The notes below the pieces were generated by a model. The model did no database searches. It had not been told where the DNA came from and saw nothing but the letters and a program-made list of their open reading frames with translations. Positions 1-11,458 of a stretch of DNA of 64,000 bases are shown one piece after another. The translations under genes were made by a program, and so were the position numbers. Every line of letters begins with the position of its first letter. Within the stretch, counting starts at the first letter, position 1. This stretch comes from Auriscalpium vulgare (taxonomy: Eukaryota > Basidiomycota > Agaricomycetes > Russulales > Auriscalpiaceae), in the NCBI GenBank assembly GCA_019915015.1, contig JAHBBC010000003.1, positions 1,860,001 through 1,924,000 of the forward strand. Direction: 5' to 3'.

Positions 1-186
1 CTGAGCAAATTTGAGAACATGGCATATGGGAGATATACCGACCCATCCAGGTCCAAAATGACACCATGGATGGGAGTTTTGAGCGAGAATGTGTTGTGTC
101 AGAATGGGCCGGTCTTCCGGCCTTCCGAGGTTCAGTTGAAGTCGCGCAACTTGAAGTCTTGAATCTGACCTACTCGACAAGTAACT

Positions 187-1752
187 ATGCTAGCCTCACG
201 TTTGCTCTATCCAAATCATGCGGTATCTACTACATCGGCCTTCAAAATTCCACGAGTAGCCTACGCACAGTCTTCACATCCACCACCCTGGCCTCAACTG
301 CGACGTCATCCACGAAAGTACTCGACGCCGGCTTCCACCGCCTCGCTTCGACGTTCATATCTCTATGGTTCGCAGAGTATAACATACGAAGCATCGCCGA
401 TGGAGAAGCTCACTTCACTCGTAGTTCCTGCCTCATCAGAGCGCATGCTGAAGAAATCGTTGACCACCGACTCAGACATTATCATCTACGACCTCGAGGA
501 CAGTGTGGCACCTTCTGAGGCAGACAAGAGCGATGCTCGCGAGAGACTGACGCAGTTCCTCATGGTTTACTCATTGATTCATCTTGGCCTGAGAAAGTGG
601 CTTATACTTCAGTAGGAAACACGGCAGGCGGACCTTCCCCACCCGTCGCGCATAGCCGTGCGTCTCAATGCCACGGACACGTCTTTCTTCGAGAGGGACA
701 TCCAAGGAGCGGTATGCGTTCATAAGTTGGCGACCACGAGAGCACCCAATACTCATGCGGCAATAGGTCCGCATCCCTCACGTCCAGACATTCGTCTTGC
801 CAAAGGTCCATTCTGCCCACGACCTGCACACCGTCTCGTCAGCGATACAGTCGGTCGGCGCCCCGTCTCGAGAAATCAACCTAGTTGCAAGCATTGAGAG
901 CGCACGTTCACTCTGGGGCATTGGGGACATCGCTGCGTGGAAGTCGGCGGACAAGTGTGGACTTGGTGGTCGCTTGGCAGCGTTGCTGGTTCGTGACATC
1001 CTCCATTCCCTGTGATGGCTTCTTGACCGCGCCGTAGTTCGCTGCCGAAGATTGTAGGCGCACGCGCCCTATCGCGCAGTCACTCGGATGACCGAACTCT
1101 CATAGATTGCGCGGACACGGCTATCATTCGCACGACCTCTCGTCAAGAGCTGCTATACACACGCTCGAAGATAGCTGTTGCAGCTAAGGCATTCGGCCTT
1201 GACGCTATCGACATGGTGCGTGGTTCAAATAGACTGTTGGGTCGAGGCTAAATTGCGACAGGTATGCGTGAACTACAAAGACCTGGAATATCTAAAGGAC
1301 GAATGCGAAGATGGTCGGCGGTTAGGGTATACTGGGAAGGTAGCGTCTAGTCTCTTTGCCATTCTACCTTCATCTCACAGCCCTTTTAGCAAGCAATACA
1401 TCCCTCACAGGTGGACCTCATCCAGTCCACATTCGTTCCCACAGACAAAGGTTCGTGCCGGAGCGACCATTCTGCACCTCACTACGAATGACCGCATCTC
1501 CCAGAAATTTGCCGTGCGGCGAAGATTGTGCATCAGATGGCGCAAGCGCATACGTCTCAGCGAGGGGCGATTGGCCTCGACCTGGGCGATGGCAAAGATG
1601 GCAAGGAGATGGTCGATGCGCCGATGCTCAAGCAGGTGAACAATGTGCTTGTTCGACACAGAAGGATCATTGACACCGGAAATATGTGACAGGCAGAGAA
1701 TACTATTCGGGTTGCGCGAGCGGCTGGACTCGAAATACCACAATTTTCTTGA
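187..1752 (+). CDS. Citrate lyase beta-like (CLYBL/CitE family) mitochondrial protein
   Basis: HpcH/HpaI aldolase/citrate-lyase-beta family protein, whose relatives act on acyl-CoA C-C bonds (citramalyl-CoA in animals) in mitochondria. About nine exons are separated by ~45-100 bp introns. The N-terminus from the ATG at 187 is Arg/Ser-rich with no acidic residues, a likely mitochondrial presequence. It is followed by RRSYLYVPASSERMLKKSL, split by an intron at 368-424, and by IIYDLEDSVAPSEAD. Later exons give SRIAVRLNATDTSFFERDI, FVLPKVHSAHDLHTV, LVASIESARSLWGIGDI, FAAEDYCADT, RSKIAVAAKAFGLDAIDMV and QAIHPSQVDLI. These are the metal- and CoA-binding landmarks of the family, in order. The last exon (1693-1752) ends IPQFS-stop. 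No frameshift is needed. Family assignment is firm; the exact substrate is not predictable. Confidence 0.88.
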
Positions 1753-1849
1753 AACTGCGTTCATCTCTGATATGTTGCCTGGCGCTTGACGATGTCGTCT
1801 GATGGAAAGGTCATGTTTTCCGCGGGAGATACAATGATAAAATTATGAT

Positions 1850-1897
1850 GCGGCATACTTATCTACTCAGTCTGCGGCATACTTATCTACTCAGTCT
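1850..1897. repeat. Perfect 24-bp tandem duplication
   Basis: Two adjacent identical 24-bp units, each beginning GCGGCATACTTATC and ending CAGTCT, occupy 1850-1873 and 1874-1897. They lie in the 3'-3' gap between the CLYBL-like gene and the convergent MYND gene, and the second copy overlaps the MYND stop region. Confidence 0.9.
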
Positions 1898-3505
1898 TTC
1901 TAATCCTCTCCGATTTCCTTCGGGAACGCCTTTCCCATCGCTTCTGCACCCGGCGCAACATCAGCTGGTGGTTTGCGTCTCGTTGGCGCTGGAGAAACAC
2001 GTCTTCCCCTTCATGTACATAGTCTGAAGTCCACCAGATTTGCTCCACCTCCTGTGGCCACGTCCTCCAAGTCTCCTTCCCAATGACTTGATGCAAGCGA
2101 CCTCTCTGCCAGGTGACGGTCTCCATTGCCAGTTTGCTCTCTTCTGGTCCCACATCCTTGCCTGCGAGGCTGCTCATGAATTCGCGCAGTGACCCAGTAA
2201 TGTCAGCATCTCTCCATCGCGCAACTGCGTCCGCCAGCAGAGGGCTTCGAAGAACGCTGGCGCGGTGTGCTTCTGTCGTGTGACGAGCCGTGGCACTCGT
2301 TGGCTCAACGAAGATCGCTGGAACGAGCTCTGAGACCTCTGCCACGCTACTGGTCAGCGCAACGAAACAACGGGAGACATTGAAGACTCACTCCAAGGAC
2401 TATATGGCACGCTGTGAACACCAGCCATCGCATTGAACGCGAATAAGCCGCAATCCAGGTACAGGTCCGCACCAAGTACGGTCTTGAAATATATCCAATA
2501 ATGTTCCTTCGGGTCCTGGCCCATCCAGATGTTCTCCGGAGAATCCATGTAGGCCAACATCGCCGACTCACTCACGTGCGCTTCACCCTTGCACACGCCG
2601 AAATCCACGATGGAATGGGAACGGTATTTGAGCCTGACACGCGGTGGCTGATCACGCCCGAGACGGCTTGTAGTCGTGTATAGTTCTGCCAGGAGGGAGA
2701 GGCAAATCGCGGTGACGATCGGCAACACGTGTCCTTCTCGGCCGATGCGACGGTGAAGATGCACCCGCACGTCGTCGCATGGACTGGTTCGCCACCATGC
2801 CGGGTTATGCGGCATCGCTTCTTCGAAAGGAATAGATTCGCCAAGCTTGACGACAATGGCCTTTCGGCCGGAGGGGAGCGACGTCACGTCTGATTTGACT
2901 GGGATTGGCAGGTTGATAATGGTGTGAAGGTGGGCCGGGTGCAAAGGCGTGTCGGGATGATAGTGGGAAATCTCTACAAGGCAGGCGAGGAACGGGTAGA
3001 ATAAAGCAATATCTATGCGAGTGGTTTTGCCTGAGGCAGTGGGTTGAGTATTCAGAGCGCCGTTGCGACACCGTATCTATACACCTACCGCATACTAGCT
3101 TGTGCTGTGGCCAATGTTCCATTTGGCAGGTCTTTGAGCAGTAATAAGCCTTCGCCAGGGATCCCGTTACTTCTGCATGATAGGTGATGGAATGGATATG
3201 CCACGTACCTCTCTGCAATAACAGCAAATCTTCAACTTCCGAGTGGCGACCTCGGCCCTTTTCAATCCGCAATGGCAGCAGAGGTACGAGTCCTGTGGCG
3301 GAAGGTAGAGGCGTCCATCATATCCCGTCGAATCTCGTTGGGCGGCACAGAGACCACAATACGGCTGTTCTTCGCTAGCATCGGTTGAGTAGTCAGAGTC
3401 GTGTTCCGCACTATCGTCCGTGATGTCTTCCCAGTCAGAATCAAAGTCTTCCTCGACTACCGATTCCAGTTCACTAGAAATGTCCTCACTGTCGGAGGAA
3501 GACAT
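1887..3505 (-). CDS. MYND-type zinc finger protein
   Basis: 476-residue protein from four exons (3505-3209, 3149-3089, 3012-2392, 2338-1887). The ATG at 3505 opens a very acidic Ser/Asp/Glu tract (MSSSDSEDISSELES and onward). A cysteine cluster (YCGLCAAQRD, CCHCGLKR, ICCYCRE) is followed by the MYND core, which is only in frame after removing the intron 3150-3208: EAYYCSKTCQMEHWPQHK. Exon 3 holds DIALFYPFLACLVEISHYHP and HPAHLHTIINLP, typical of large agaricomycete MYND families. The basic C-terminus ends RRSRRKSERIRKTE. MYND fingers mediate protein-protein contact; no enzymatic domain is visible. The last intron (2339-2391) was chosen because it is the only join that keeps the frame. Confidence 0.82.
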
Positions 3506-3699
3506 ATTTAGTAAATTCCTTTACCTGAGAGGGCGTAAATGTGGGCTGTCAGGTCGTTGATGGGCAAAGACGGCTGCCGGTCGAAGTGGTGGTCGCGGAA
3601 GACGCGAGGACGACGTATTACAGACGTAATCCCGATGAGTATAATCAGATAAAGCTTAAATAATCTACGAACTGCTCTTGAATTGCTCCATATGTTTCT

Positions 3700-6600
3700 T
3701 TATCCTCTTTTCAACTCTGCCACCGGCACTACAACTTTTTTTCCTGATACAAACTGACTGGTGGCCTTCACTGCCTGCCCAAAAGTCGCTGGCGACACCA
3801 ACGTCTTGCCAATCCATCCTGGCAGCTTTTTCGCAATCTTCTCTGACTGGTATCTGCTGTCGATTAGCACGAGCGTCGCCCAGTCGCCTTTATGTCGAAT
3901 CGCACGTCCTGTAGGAGTTTCTCGCGTGACATATAGCTACGTCATTCCATACGGGAGGCTCACCGATGCTCTGGTTCACCGCGTTCATGCACATGTTCTC
4001 GTACAGCTCGCGTCCGGCGGCGCCAAATTGTATCTTTCCAGAGGCTACCGCCTGTGAACTTGATGATCCTGATGAATTGAGGATGCGATCAGCGTGCTTG
4101 AGGCGCTCTTGGAGTTCCGGGGACGCGAGGTTCGCGTACGGCAGGCCAACGACGACAACCATCCGCGCGAGGTCGTCGGAAAAGTTCAGACCCTCGGACA
4201 GCTTGGCCCCAACGACGGCGAGAAGGAGCGCACCTCCGTTCTAAGACACATCAGCGAGGTCTTACACAACAACCCACGGTCATAACTCACCGAACGAATC
4301 TCCGACGCGTAGGAGCCGAGCACAGCCGGAACTTCGGCTGTTGTTGCAGGTTCTTGGAATATTTTCTTCTTCTTGCTGAGCCCATCCAGGACTCCCTTCT
4401 CCGTCCAGACCTTCACGGCCTGGTTGAGCACTTTGTAAGATGGCAGGAAAACCACAAGACCACCAGGCACGAGCCGGGCAAAATTCTGCAGCACGTAGCC
4501 CAACTCGATCATCTGCGAGGTGCGCGTCCTTGAGCACGAGGAGCGAGACGTCGGAATACATGTACTGACCGGTGCTGGGTCGTGCGTGTTCGCATGCTTA
4601 AAGGTGAGCTCGCCGCCTCGGGGACCTCGGGATATCGCCAGCGTAAGGAGGTTCGAGGGCGGTATGATGTGCGAACATGAGAAAAGCGCGAGCTTATTGG
4701 CAGGGACGTGCGAGAAGAGTTGCGCCGTGAAGTCGGACATCTATGGGGATAGCTCGTTTCATAACAGACTGCGATATCGTACAAAACGCACGTACAGGAG
4801 ACATCGTTCCTCCTGCCAGGATGACAGCGCGTGCGGCATCGACGACGGGTCGAAATGTTGGTGATGGGTTAAGGGATTGGTACTTGATCTCTGCGCTTTG
4901 ACCAACTCTCGCAGCGGTGAATATGATGCGGCCGTCTGTGTAGTTGAGATAGTCAGTGCAGCCCGTGGGCAAAACGTATTGCGAAGATACCATCTGTTGC
5001 CTCGGAAAGCGCTGCGATGAACTCCTGCACGACGTAGAGAGGCGGGGTCCCTGGTGTGGAGGTAGATTCCTTCGTACCAGACACTGAAGAAGAAGCCAAA
5101 TTAGGTGTCAAAACTTCGATGCTCTGCTCAAACTCGAACCTTTCTTGTTCTTACTCTGCTTCTCCGCAGCGCTTTTCGAGTAGTTCATGATTTTCTTCGC
5201 GAGCTAGCATCGTTCGCCATAAGCATACTAGCCCATGCAGCCCTTGAGATCACAGCGCACCTTGCTCTTTCTCAGATACTCCCTGATCTCCAACACATTC
5301 ACCCCCTCCACGCCTCCACCCACGCCCGCGAGCATCTCGTCGACGCGCAGTACGCTGCCAAGCCCACGGCCATCCCAGTCAAGCATCGCCGAGTGCAGCG
5401 AAGAGAGCAACTTGACGAGGCGTGTGAGGTGCACTTTGTGTGTGGCAGAGAGACGCGTTTTGAAGCGTGCGGCGTAGGCGGAGAGCTGATCAATGCAGGT
5501 TGTGAGAGTATGCTGTGGGAGGGAGACGGTAGAGAGGGACAGAAGTGTAGAGAGCAGATCTACACGAGGGTAGTTGGGTTGGCGATGAACATAAGTGTGG
5601 ATATATGAGGGCTTACTGTGCGCCTCGTCAATCACGACAACGTGGTCTTTGAGGTCAATGTCCAGGGCTTCTCGCGCATTGTGCGCTAAGAGAAGGTTGT
5701 ATGGTAGTGTCACCACCTACTCCTGTTCATCACTACGTCGTTGCCGATTGAGCGACCCAAATCTCTGACCTCTGCTTGGGAAATGGCAGCGCGTGATGCA
5801 AAATATGGGCATGTGTGTGCAGCATCACCCGCAACGACGAGATCTTCGATGTCTTTAGGTGATGCCTGAGAGCCAGACGGGCGTGAGCAAACCGACCCGT
5901 TCCTCGCTTGTTGAATACACCTACGAGAATCTGGTCTCGGAGCTCATTCATCCTATTATCCAAAGGATCATCTGACCGTGGCAAGTATGAACATCGCTTG
6001 TCCGGGCCCGCTATTTTTTGTGAGTTTTTCACGGACATCCTCATTGGCGCAAGCACGGAACTTACCAGCCAGTAGATCGCGACACGCTTCGTCGAGATCT
6101 CCGCCTCGTGCTGCTATTCGCTTCTTCAAATCTTCGTTCAGGCAAAGTTGTTTGCGAGAAGCAAGAGGTGCGACACGTGTCTGCCTGTCTTCGGCATGCT
6201 CCTCTGGAGCTTCGAGGTTGCGTTTGGAGGTTATTGGTGGCTCTGTTAATTTGGCCGAGGTAGAGTGGATGGAGGAAGTGGCGTTGTGGCGTCGTAGTTT
6301 GCGGAGCTCAGGAACTACCTGTGCGAGTTGCGAGTGCGTACGCGAGGCGTAGTAAATCTTAACGCAGTGTTTATCATCTGTCTCTGCCTCTTTCAATTCG
6401 CGGGCAAGCGTCGCTTTTAGAAAGTCGGGCACTTTCCTACAAAACGGTAATCAGCATGTAAGGGCGCATGACGTGCACTGGGCCCACCGTCCGGCTCTCG
6501 GGTCGCACTCGGAATCAGATTCGGGGAGGAACGCGTCATCGGAGTCTTCGCTATTCGCTGCATCTTCAACAGGGCTGACTTTCTGTGGTAGGGTTTCAAC

Positions 6601-7146
6601 GCAAGCACAGCAACTGAGACAAATTATCAACGTACGCGACGCTTCCGCACACGGCCAGCGGCCATCTTTCGTTGTGCAGCTTCCCGCTTTCGTGCCTCAG
6701 CCAGACGAGCTTCATACTCAGCCTCATCAGCCTCCAAATTTCGTCGCAAGCGGTCAACAGTCTGCGCAAGAACCCAGGATGGAGTCGAAGCTGCGATCAG
6801 TCAGCGCATGAGCTTCAAGAACTTCACCATAAACGCACGATCGTCCGTGGCACGAGCCAGCTCGTCGAGCTGTCCCTTACGCGCACGATCGCGGTCATCA
6901 TCCAACCAAGTCAAAGTCGATGAGAGAAGGCTGAGTGTCTTTCCCTGGGCAAAAAATCATTACCACAGCCTCTCACCTCTCCGCCGAATAGCTTACCGTT
7001 CCGGTGGGCGACTCGACGATGGCGAGGTTCCGCGCCTCGATGGCGGCATAAAGATGTCGCATGAGGTCTGTTTGGATGGAGTATGGTGGGTTATAAGGAA
7101 ATATTGGAAAGTCTTGTGGGGTTGAAAGGGTCAACGAGGTCGACAT
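3700..7146 (-). CDS. CHL1: ATP-dependent DNA helicase CHL1 (DDX11/ChlR1 family)
   Basis: Iron-sulfur superfamily 2 DNA helicase (XPD/FANCJ/DDX11 group) needed for sister-chromatid cohesion. The ATG at 7146 gives MSTSLTLSTPQDFPIFPYNP and then the Q-motif-like PPYSIQTDLMRHLYAAIEA. Walker A is split by an intron (ESPTGT / GKTLSLLSSTLTWL). Motif Ia is IYYASRTHSQLAQVVPELRK near 6330. The FeS-domain cysteines include RKQLCLNEDLKKR, EACRDLL, RACANED and HTCPYFASRAAI. Motif II is VVVIDEAHS near 5630, and ARAVILAGGTMSP near 4820 is the conserved motif IV region. C-terminal motifs are ENMCMNAVNQSIGRAIRHKG, joined across the intron at ~3913-3970, and LIDSRYQ. The last exon ends VVPVAELKRG-stop at 3700. 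The gene is divergent from POL12, with 291 bp between start codons. It appears complete. Confidence 0.93.
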
Positions 7147-7437
7147 GGTGAGACGAGCGCAAGTTGGGCGGCCCATCTGAAGTCGGTTAACGCGCTTGTG
7201 GCCGTCCTTTAAATAGCAGTCATAGCCTTTTGCGGGCAGAACGCGCTTGTGGCTGTCAGCGGCACAGCCGCCAGGCTTTTGCCTTCCTCCATCTCCTCCT
7301 CGTCGGCGCGTCATCGCAGAGACTCTGCAGAGCTCAAGAACTTACCATCGATCACTCTCACTCAGGGGCTTTTGGCTTCGGCTTCCTATCACCTCTATAT
7401 CAAACAAGATTGCAGAGTCGTCTTGCTCTCCTACCAC
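7147..7437. promoter_or_regulatory. Divergent CHL1/POL12 promoter interval
   Basis: The start codons of CHL1 (7146, minus) and POL12 (7438, plus) are 291 bp apart with no other gene between, so both promoters must lie here. I see no clear TATA box. Confidence 0.6.
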
Positions 7438-9711
7438 ATGGCATCAATACACGACGGTCTCAGGGTCAAATTTGAGTCCACACCGGGCTGCGACGACGCC
7501 TTCATAGAGAGATGTGATTCCCTGCACATGCTGTTTAGCCAAGGCATGTCGATTGACGCGTTATTCGCACCCGCGTAGGCGCAGAGATCTGCAAGACATA
7601 CAACATCTCCCCCGAAGACCTCTACTTCAAGTGGGAGGTACTCGTCCTCAATCGCGGCAACGCTATCGGTGGGCGCATCATTGATGCCAACACGGCTGGC
7701 GCGATTCAGCAATCCATCCAGTCGGAGGTGGCGCGCGTGGCCCTCAATCAGATGAAGTTCAAGACAGAACCGGGCAGCGCACGAAAGGCGCGGGGTGGCC
7801 CATCTGCTAGCATGCTGGGGCTGGGATCGCGCATCACCTCCGGAGCTGGAGCGAGGGTTGGACTGATACAGCCCAAGACGGAGGAGGCGGCGACGCCGGT
7901 GCGGGCTGCAGGGGTTGGGAGCAGTCTGTTCACGGGAGCTGGACCAAGTCGCGTCCAGTTCAGAAGTTTGGATGCAGGGAAGCGGTCTTGTGAGTCGGGT
8001 TTTGCTTTGGCCTGTATCCTCGCTCACCTGACTTTTGCATAGACAAGTATATGTACGAGAAGATCTCGGAGCGCAGTGAAGGTTCGTGTGCTTGAGGCGA
8101 TTGAGCTCCACTCCACGGGATTGATGTCTGTCCCCGCATCCTTGTCAGCTCTGGACGATCGCATCGACGAATTCGCAGATCTCGTGCGCAAACACTACGG
8201 CATCCCAGACCTCGGCGACCCTGCCGCTTCCACAGATGTGCGTCTTCCTCCCGCCCCGATCAGAACCTTTCTCACCTCACCGTAGGACGAAGTGACAGTA
8301 GTCGGCCGCATCGCCCTCGACGCCGAAGCGACCTCGTCTGCCAATGTTAAACTTAATGAATCTTCTATCTTCCTCGAATCCTCACGCAGCATGGGCTCCG
8401 GCGTGCGTGTTCCCATCCGATTTAACCCCGAGGTCAAGACCCGCGGCGGGCCGAAGGGTCAGGCTGGCGTGGGCCTTTTCCCAGGCGCAATTGTCGCGCT
8501 GCAGGGGCGTAATGGCGGAGGAGGATGGTTCTCTGTGAATACTGTACTCGCAGTAGGTGATCATTGTGCTGCACTTGTGGCACTCCACTGACTAGCCTGC
8601 ATGAAGCTACCACCCCTGCAGTCCAGTCTCGTCTCTAGCCCTGACCATGGGGGGGCTTTTTCAATGACGATCGCCAGTGGGCCATATACACCCGACGCCG
8701 AGCTGTCCTTTACAGCCCTACAGCCTCTCTTGCGATCCCTTACTACCCAAAAGCCCGCTGTCGTACTGCTAGTAAGGCCTCGCGTATCAATACAGAATTG
8801 TACTCATTTCGTTCTCAGCTCGGCCCCTTCATCGACACGAGCCATCCTCGAATCAAATCCGGCGATGTTGATGCACTCCCGGAGGATATCTTCCGCGAGC
8901 GCTTCATCGAGCCCCTGCAAGATTTCCTCATGGCCTCTCCCGACAGCCTCGTGCTGCTAGTCCCAAGCGTGCGAGACATGCTGACATCGCACGCCGTCTT
9001 TCCGCAAGGCCCACTCGACCCATCGTGTAATGGCGGCGATAGCGTACGCGCGTCTTTTTGTTTGACAGTAGTGCGCGCCCGCTGAACTGCTTTGCGCACA
9101 GAGGATCAAGCTGCTGCCCAACCCAACGCGGTTCACGCTGAACGGCGTGTCGTTTGCGGCGAGCAGCGTTGACACGCTGTTCCATCTTCGCAAGGAGGAG
9201 CTTGTACGAAGGGCGCAGGAGGTCGACTCGTATGCGATCGGGCTAAGCGTGCCGGCCACCGATACGATGGCAAACCTATGTCGTCACCTCCTGCAGCAAC
9301 GAAGGTGCGTCTCTTGCCTGTCTTGCTGGCTTTCGTGAGATGGCCGACGCACATGAAAAAAGTTTCTACCCGGTATTTCCGACGCCTTTAGAATTATCGC
9401 ACGAGATCAATCTCGACGTATCGCACCTAGACGAACTCAGGCTCGTTCCCGAGTCAGATGAGACCGCACCGGACGTGCTCATCGTGACTAGTCGGCTGAA
9501 GCACTTTTCGAAGGTCAGCGTAGTTTCATTTTCTCCAAAGGGCGGCTGATGTCTAACGACGATGTAGTTGGTTGATCACACGGTGGCCGTGAACCCATCG
9601 TTCATGACAAAGGGCACATGTGCGAAGCTCGAGTTTGCGGGGAGCGGTGACAGCAGTATCAGCGAGCGGATAAAGGTTGAGGTTGGGAAGATTGGGGAGC
9701 TAGGTCTGTGA
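7438..9711 (+). CDS. POL12: DNA polymerase alpha subunit B (POL12/POLA2)
   Basis: Regulatory B subunit of the polymerase alpha-primase complex that starts DNA replication. The ATG at 7438 opens MASIHDGLRVKFES. After the intron 7514-7578 the frame reads AEICKTYNISPEDLYFKWE, the conserved N-terminal helical motif. The OB-fold segment is around VTVVGRIALDAEA and VPIRFNPEV. Removing the intron 8553-8606 joins VNTVLALPPL, the conserved link into the inactive calcineurin-like phosphoesterase domain (MTIASGPYTPDAELSF, VVLLLGPFID, DSLVLLVPSVRDM). Then come RIKLLPNPTRFTLNGVSFA, SSFYPVFPTP-like and VAVNPSFMTKGTC, with KIGELGL-stop at 9711. All expected B-subunit landmarks are present in order, and the gene appears intact. 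Confidence 0.93.
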
Positions 9712-9978
9712 GCGGGATCAATGTGGTCGGGGTCGTCGGTGGTTTGCAGTCCATCCGTGTATCATTTATGCACTGTGCTGTGTTGTATGTCCTTCGAGGG
9801 TGGCCCGGCCCCGTGGCCGAGCGTCCTGGGTGTCCTTGGCACTTACCAGTTACTCCGAGTTGCGCGCTTGCGCTGTCATATCACCGAGAAGACTGGCAAG
9901 AGATGATGCAGCTGGATTAATGAAGGCGAGATGGGTAATAATGAGGTGTACTGTAGGATCCTACATGTACATAGGCAG

Positions 9979-10020
9979 AGTCCCGACTACGACTACTACG
10001 TAATGTGTAGTCTCGGGACT
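9979..10020. repeat. Imperfect inverted repeat (hairpin)
   Basis: The left arm AGTCCCGACTAC (9979-9990) pairs with the right arm GTAGTCTCGGGACT (10007-10020), with a 2-nt bulge and a 16-nt loop. It lies about 270 bp past the POL12 stop. It could form a stem in RNA or be the end of a decayed element; a fungal 3'-end role is unproven. Confidence 0.6.
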
Positions 10021-11195
10021 AGCCGCTTCGGAGTCGAAAAGGAACGGAGACTCAACGCCGTCCTTCCGTGCACGTGAGACTACGGATCGACCCGCTTGGC
10101 GCCGCTCCAAGAGCTCATCAGAGACTTCGTCGCATCAAAAGGCATGCGAGTAGAGCAAGCGGGGAAGCATGCTGAGAGGGAGGAGCCCACTGGGAGAACT
10201 GGGATCCGGCAGCTCTCCTCGAGCTCGAGAGGCTGAAGCTTTATGCAAAGGGACCATCATGAGCATCTGACTATTCAGAGCAGTCTTCCGATGACTTTCA
10301 GTGCGATACTGTCGGAAGAATTCGAAGACAAGAACAATGCTTGGGAAAACGGTGGGCAGATCTAACAGAACACGAGGTGAAGTTTGTGTCGCTGCGAAGT
10401 GAGCGGTGGACCGGTATTGGCGTCAGCGCTTGGAGGCCTGCACCACAGTACGAGGTGGCGTTCGGAGCGCTGCATTGTCGAAGACCCTCGAAGAACGGAG
10501 GCTTCTCGACACCGACAGATGGAACAGGCTCTCAGAGTTGAGAGCAGGATCAGTCTCAAAGCCAGTGATTCCGAAGTGAGCGAGGACCGTGCTCAATCGT
10601 GAAGGTGGCATCATCCTTGACAGCCGGAGTGCCGTCGACAGCGCAGGCCGCAAGGGGTAGCACCCGCAGAATAGACCGCGAGGGCGGAGGAATGATTGGA
10701 TCGACTCAGAGAGCTCTGCTAAAGGGTAGCAGGAAGCCTAGTCCTGTTGCTGCCGGGCTAGCTATAGCTAGCGAAGTGCAATGGAGCAGGAGGGCCTTGG
10801 AGCATGTCGTTCACTGACCGAGTCCAGGACAGCCGTTGGTCCTAGATTGTGCTATGAAGACGGGAGGGGAGCGAATCGTCAAAAACACAAGATCAAGTAT
10901 AGCAGCCCTCTTGTCACCTGAGTCACTATCCGTCAGCCAGATAGGATCGGAGACCTTCGGAGACCGGACCACGAGGAACCAAGTAGCTTTGATCGAGGAT
11001 TGATTATTGATAACGGTCTCAGGAGAATCAGCGAGGGCGCAAAGGGGCGCAGTGCTGCGCAATACCAACAGAGCATGCGGGACAAGCAAGGGCCGAAAAT
11101 TGGGACGGAATACAGCGCGACGAGAACAGGTGAGATCGGAAGCACGGATCCGGAAAGTGGATCGGGGAGACAACGGGGAGAGGCACGCTTGCTGC

Positions 11196-11243
11196 TGGCG
11201 GAACGACTGTCTTCCGCGCAAGGTCGGCAACGGAGACTAAGAG
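11196..11243 (+). repeat. Dispersed 48-bp repeat, copy A
   Basis: Starts TGGCGGAACGACTGTCTTCC and ends CAACGGAGACTAAGAG. It matches copy B (30293-30339, opposite strand) with two substitutions and one 1-nt gap, and partly matches copy C (55416-55448). All three lie in gene-poor stretches, which suggests fragments of one dispersed element. Confidence 0.75.
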
Positions 11244-11458
11244 GTACGCAGCATCGGGAGCGGTAAACAGCAGCACCCTGCAGGGTCATACATGTCTTCC
11301 TTCGAACTTCATCATCGACCACAGTAGGGCGGTTGGTGCTGGTCGACCAGACGTCGGTGGCATCGTTGCTTAGAAGCTGATGGTCTACCGGTCAGATCAC
11401 GACAGAAGCTTCGGTGACATGGTAACACCTACCGACAGGACAAGGTTTTGGAACGGGA

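Larger units (their letters stand above)
9712..11458. other. Gene-poor interval, no supported gene
   Basis: Only short, overlapping ORFs in all frames with no recognisable protein signature or codon bias. It contains the imperfect hairpin at 9979-10020 and repeat copy A at 11196-11243. Confidence 0.6.

Noticed and set aside
10811..11322. Overlapping ORFs of 130-140 residues
   Set aside because: All frames are open over the same stretch with no domain; no reason to prefer any of them.
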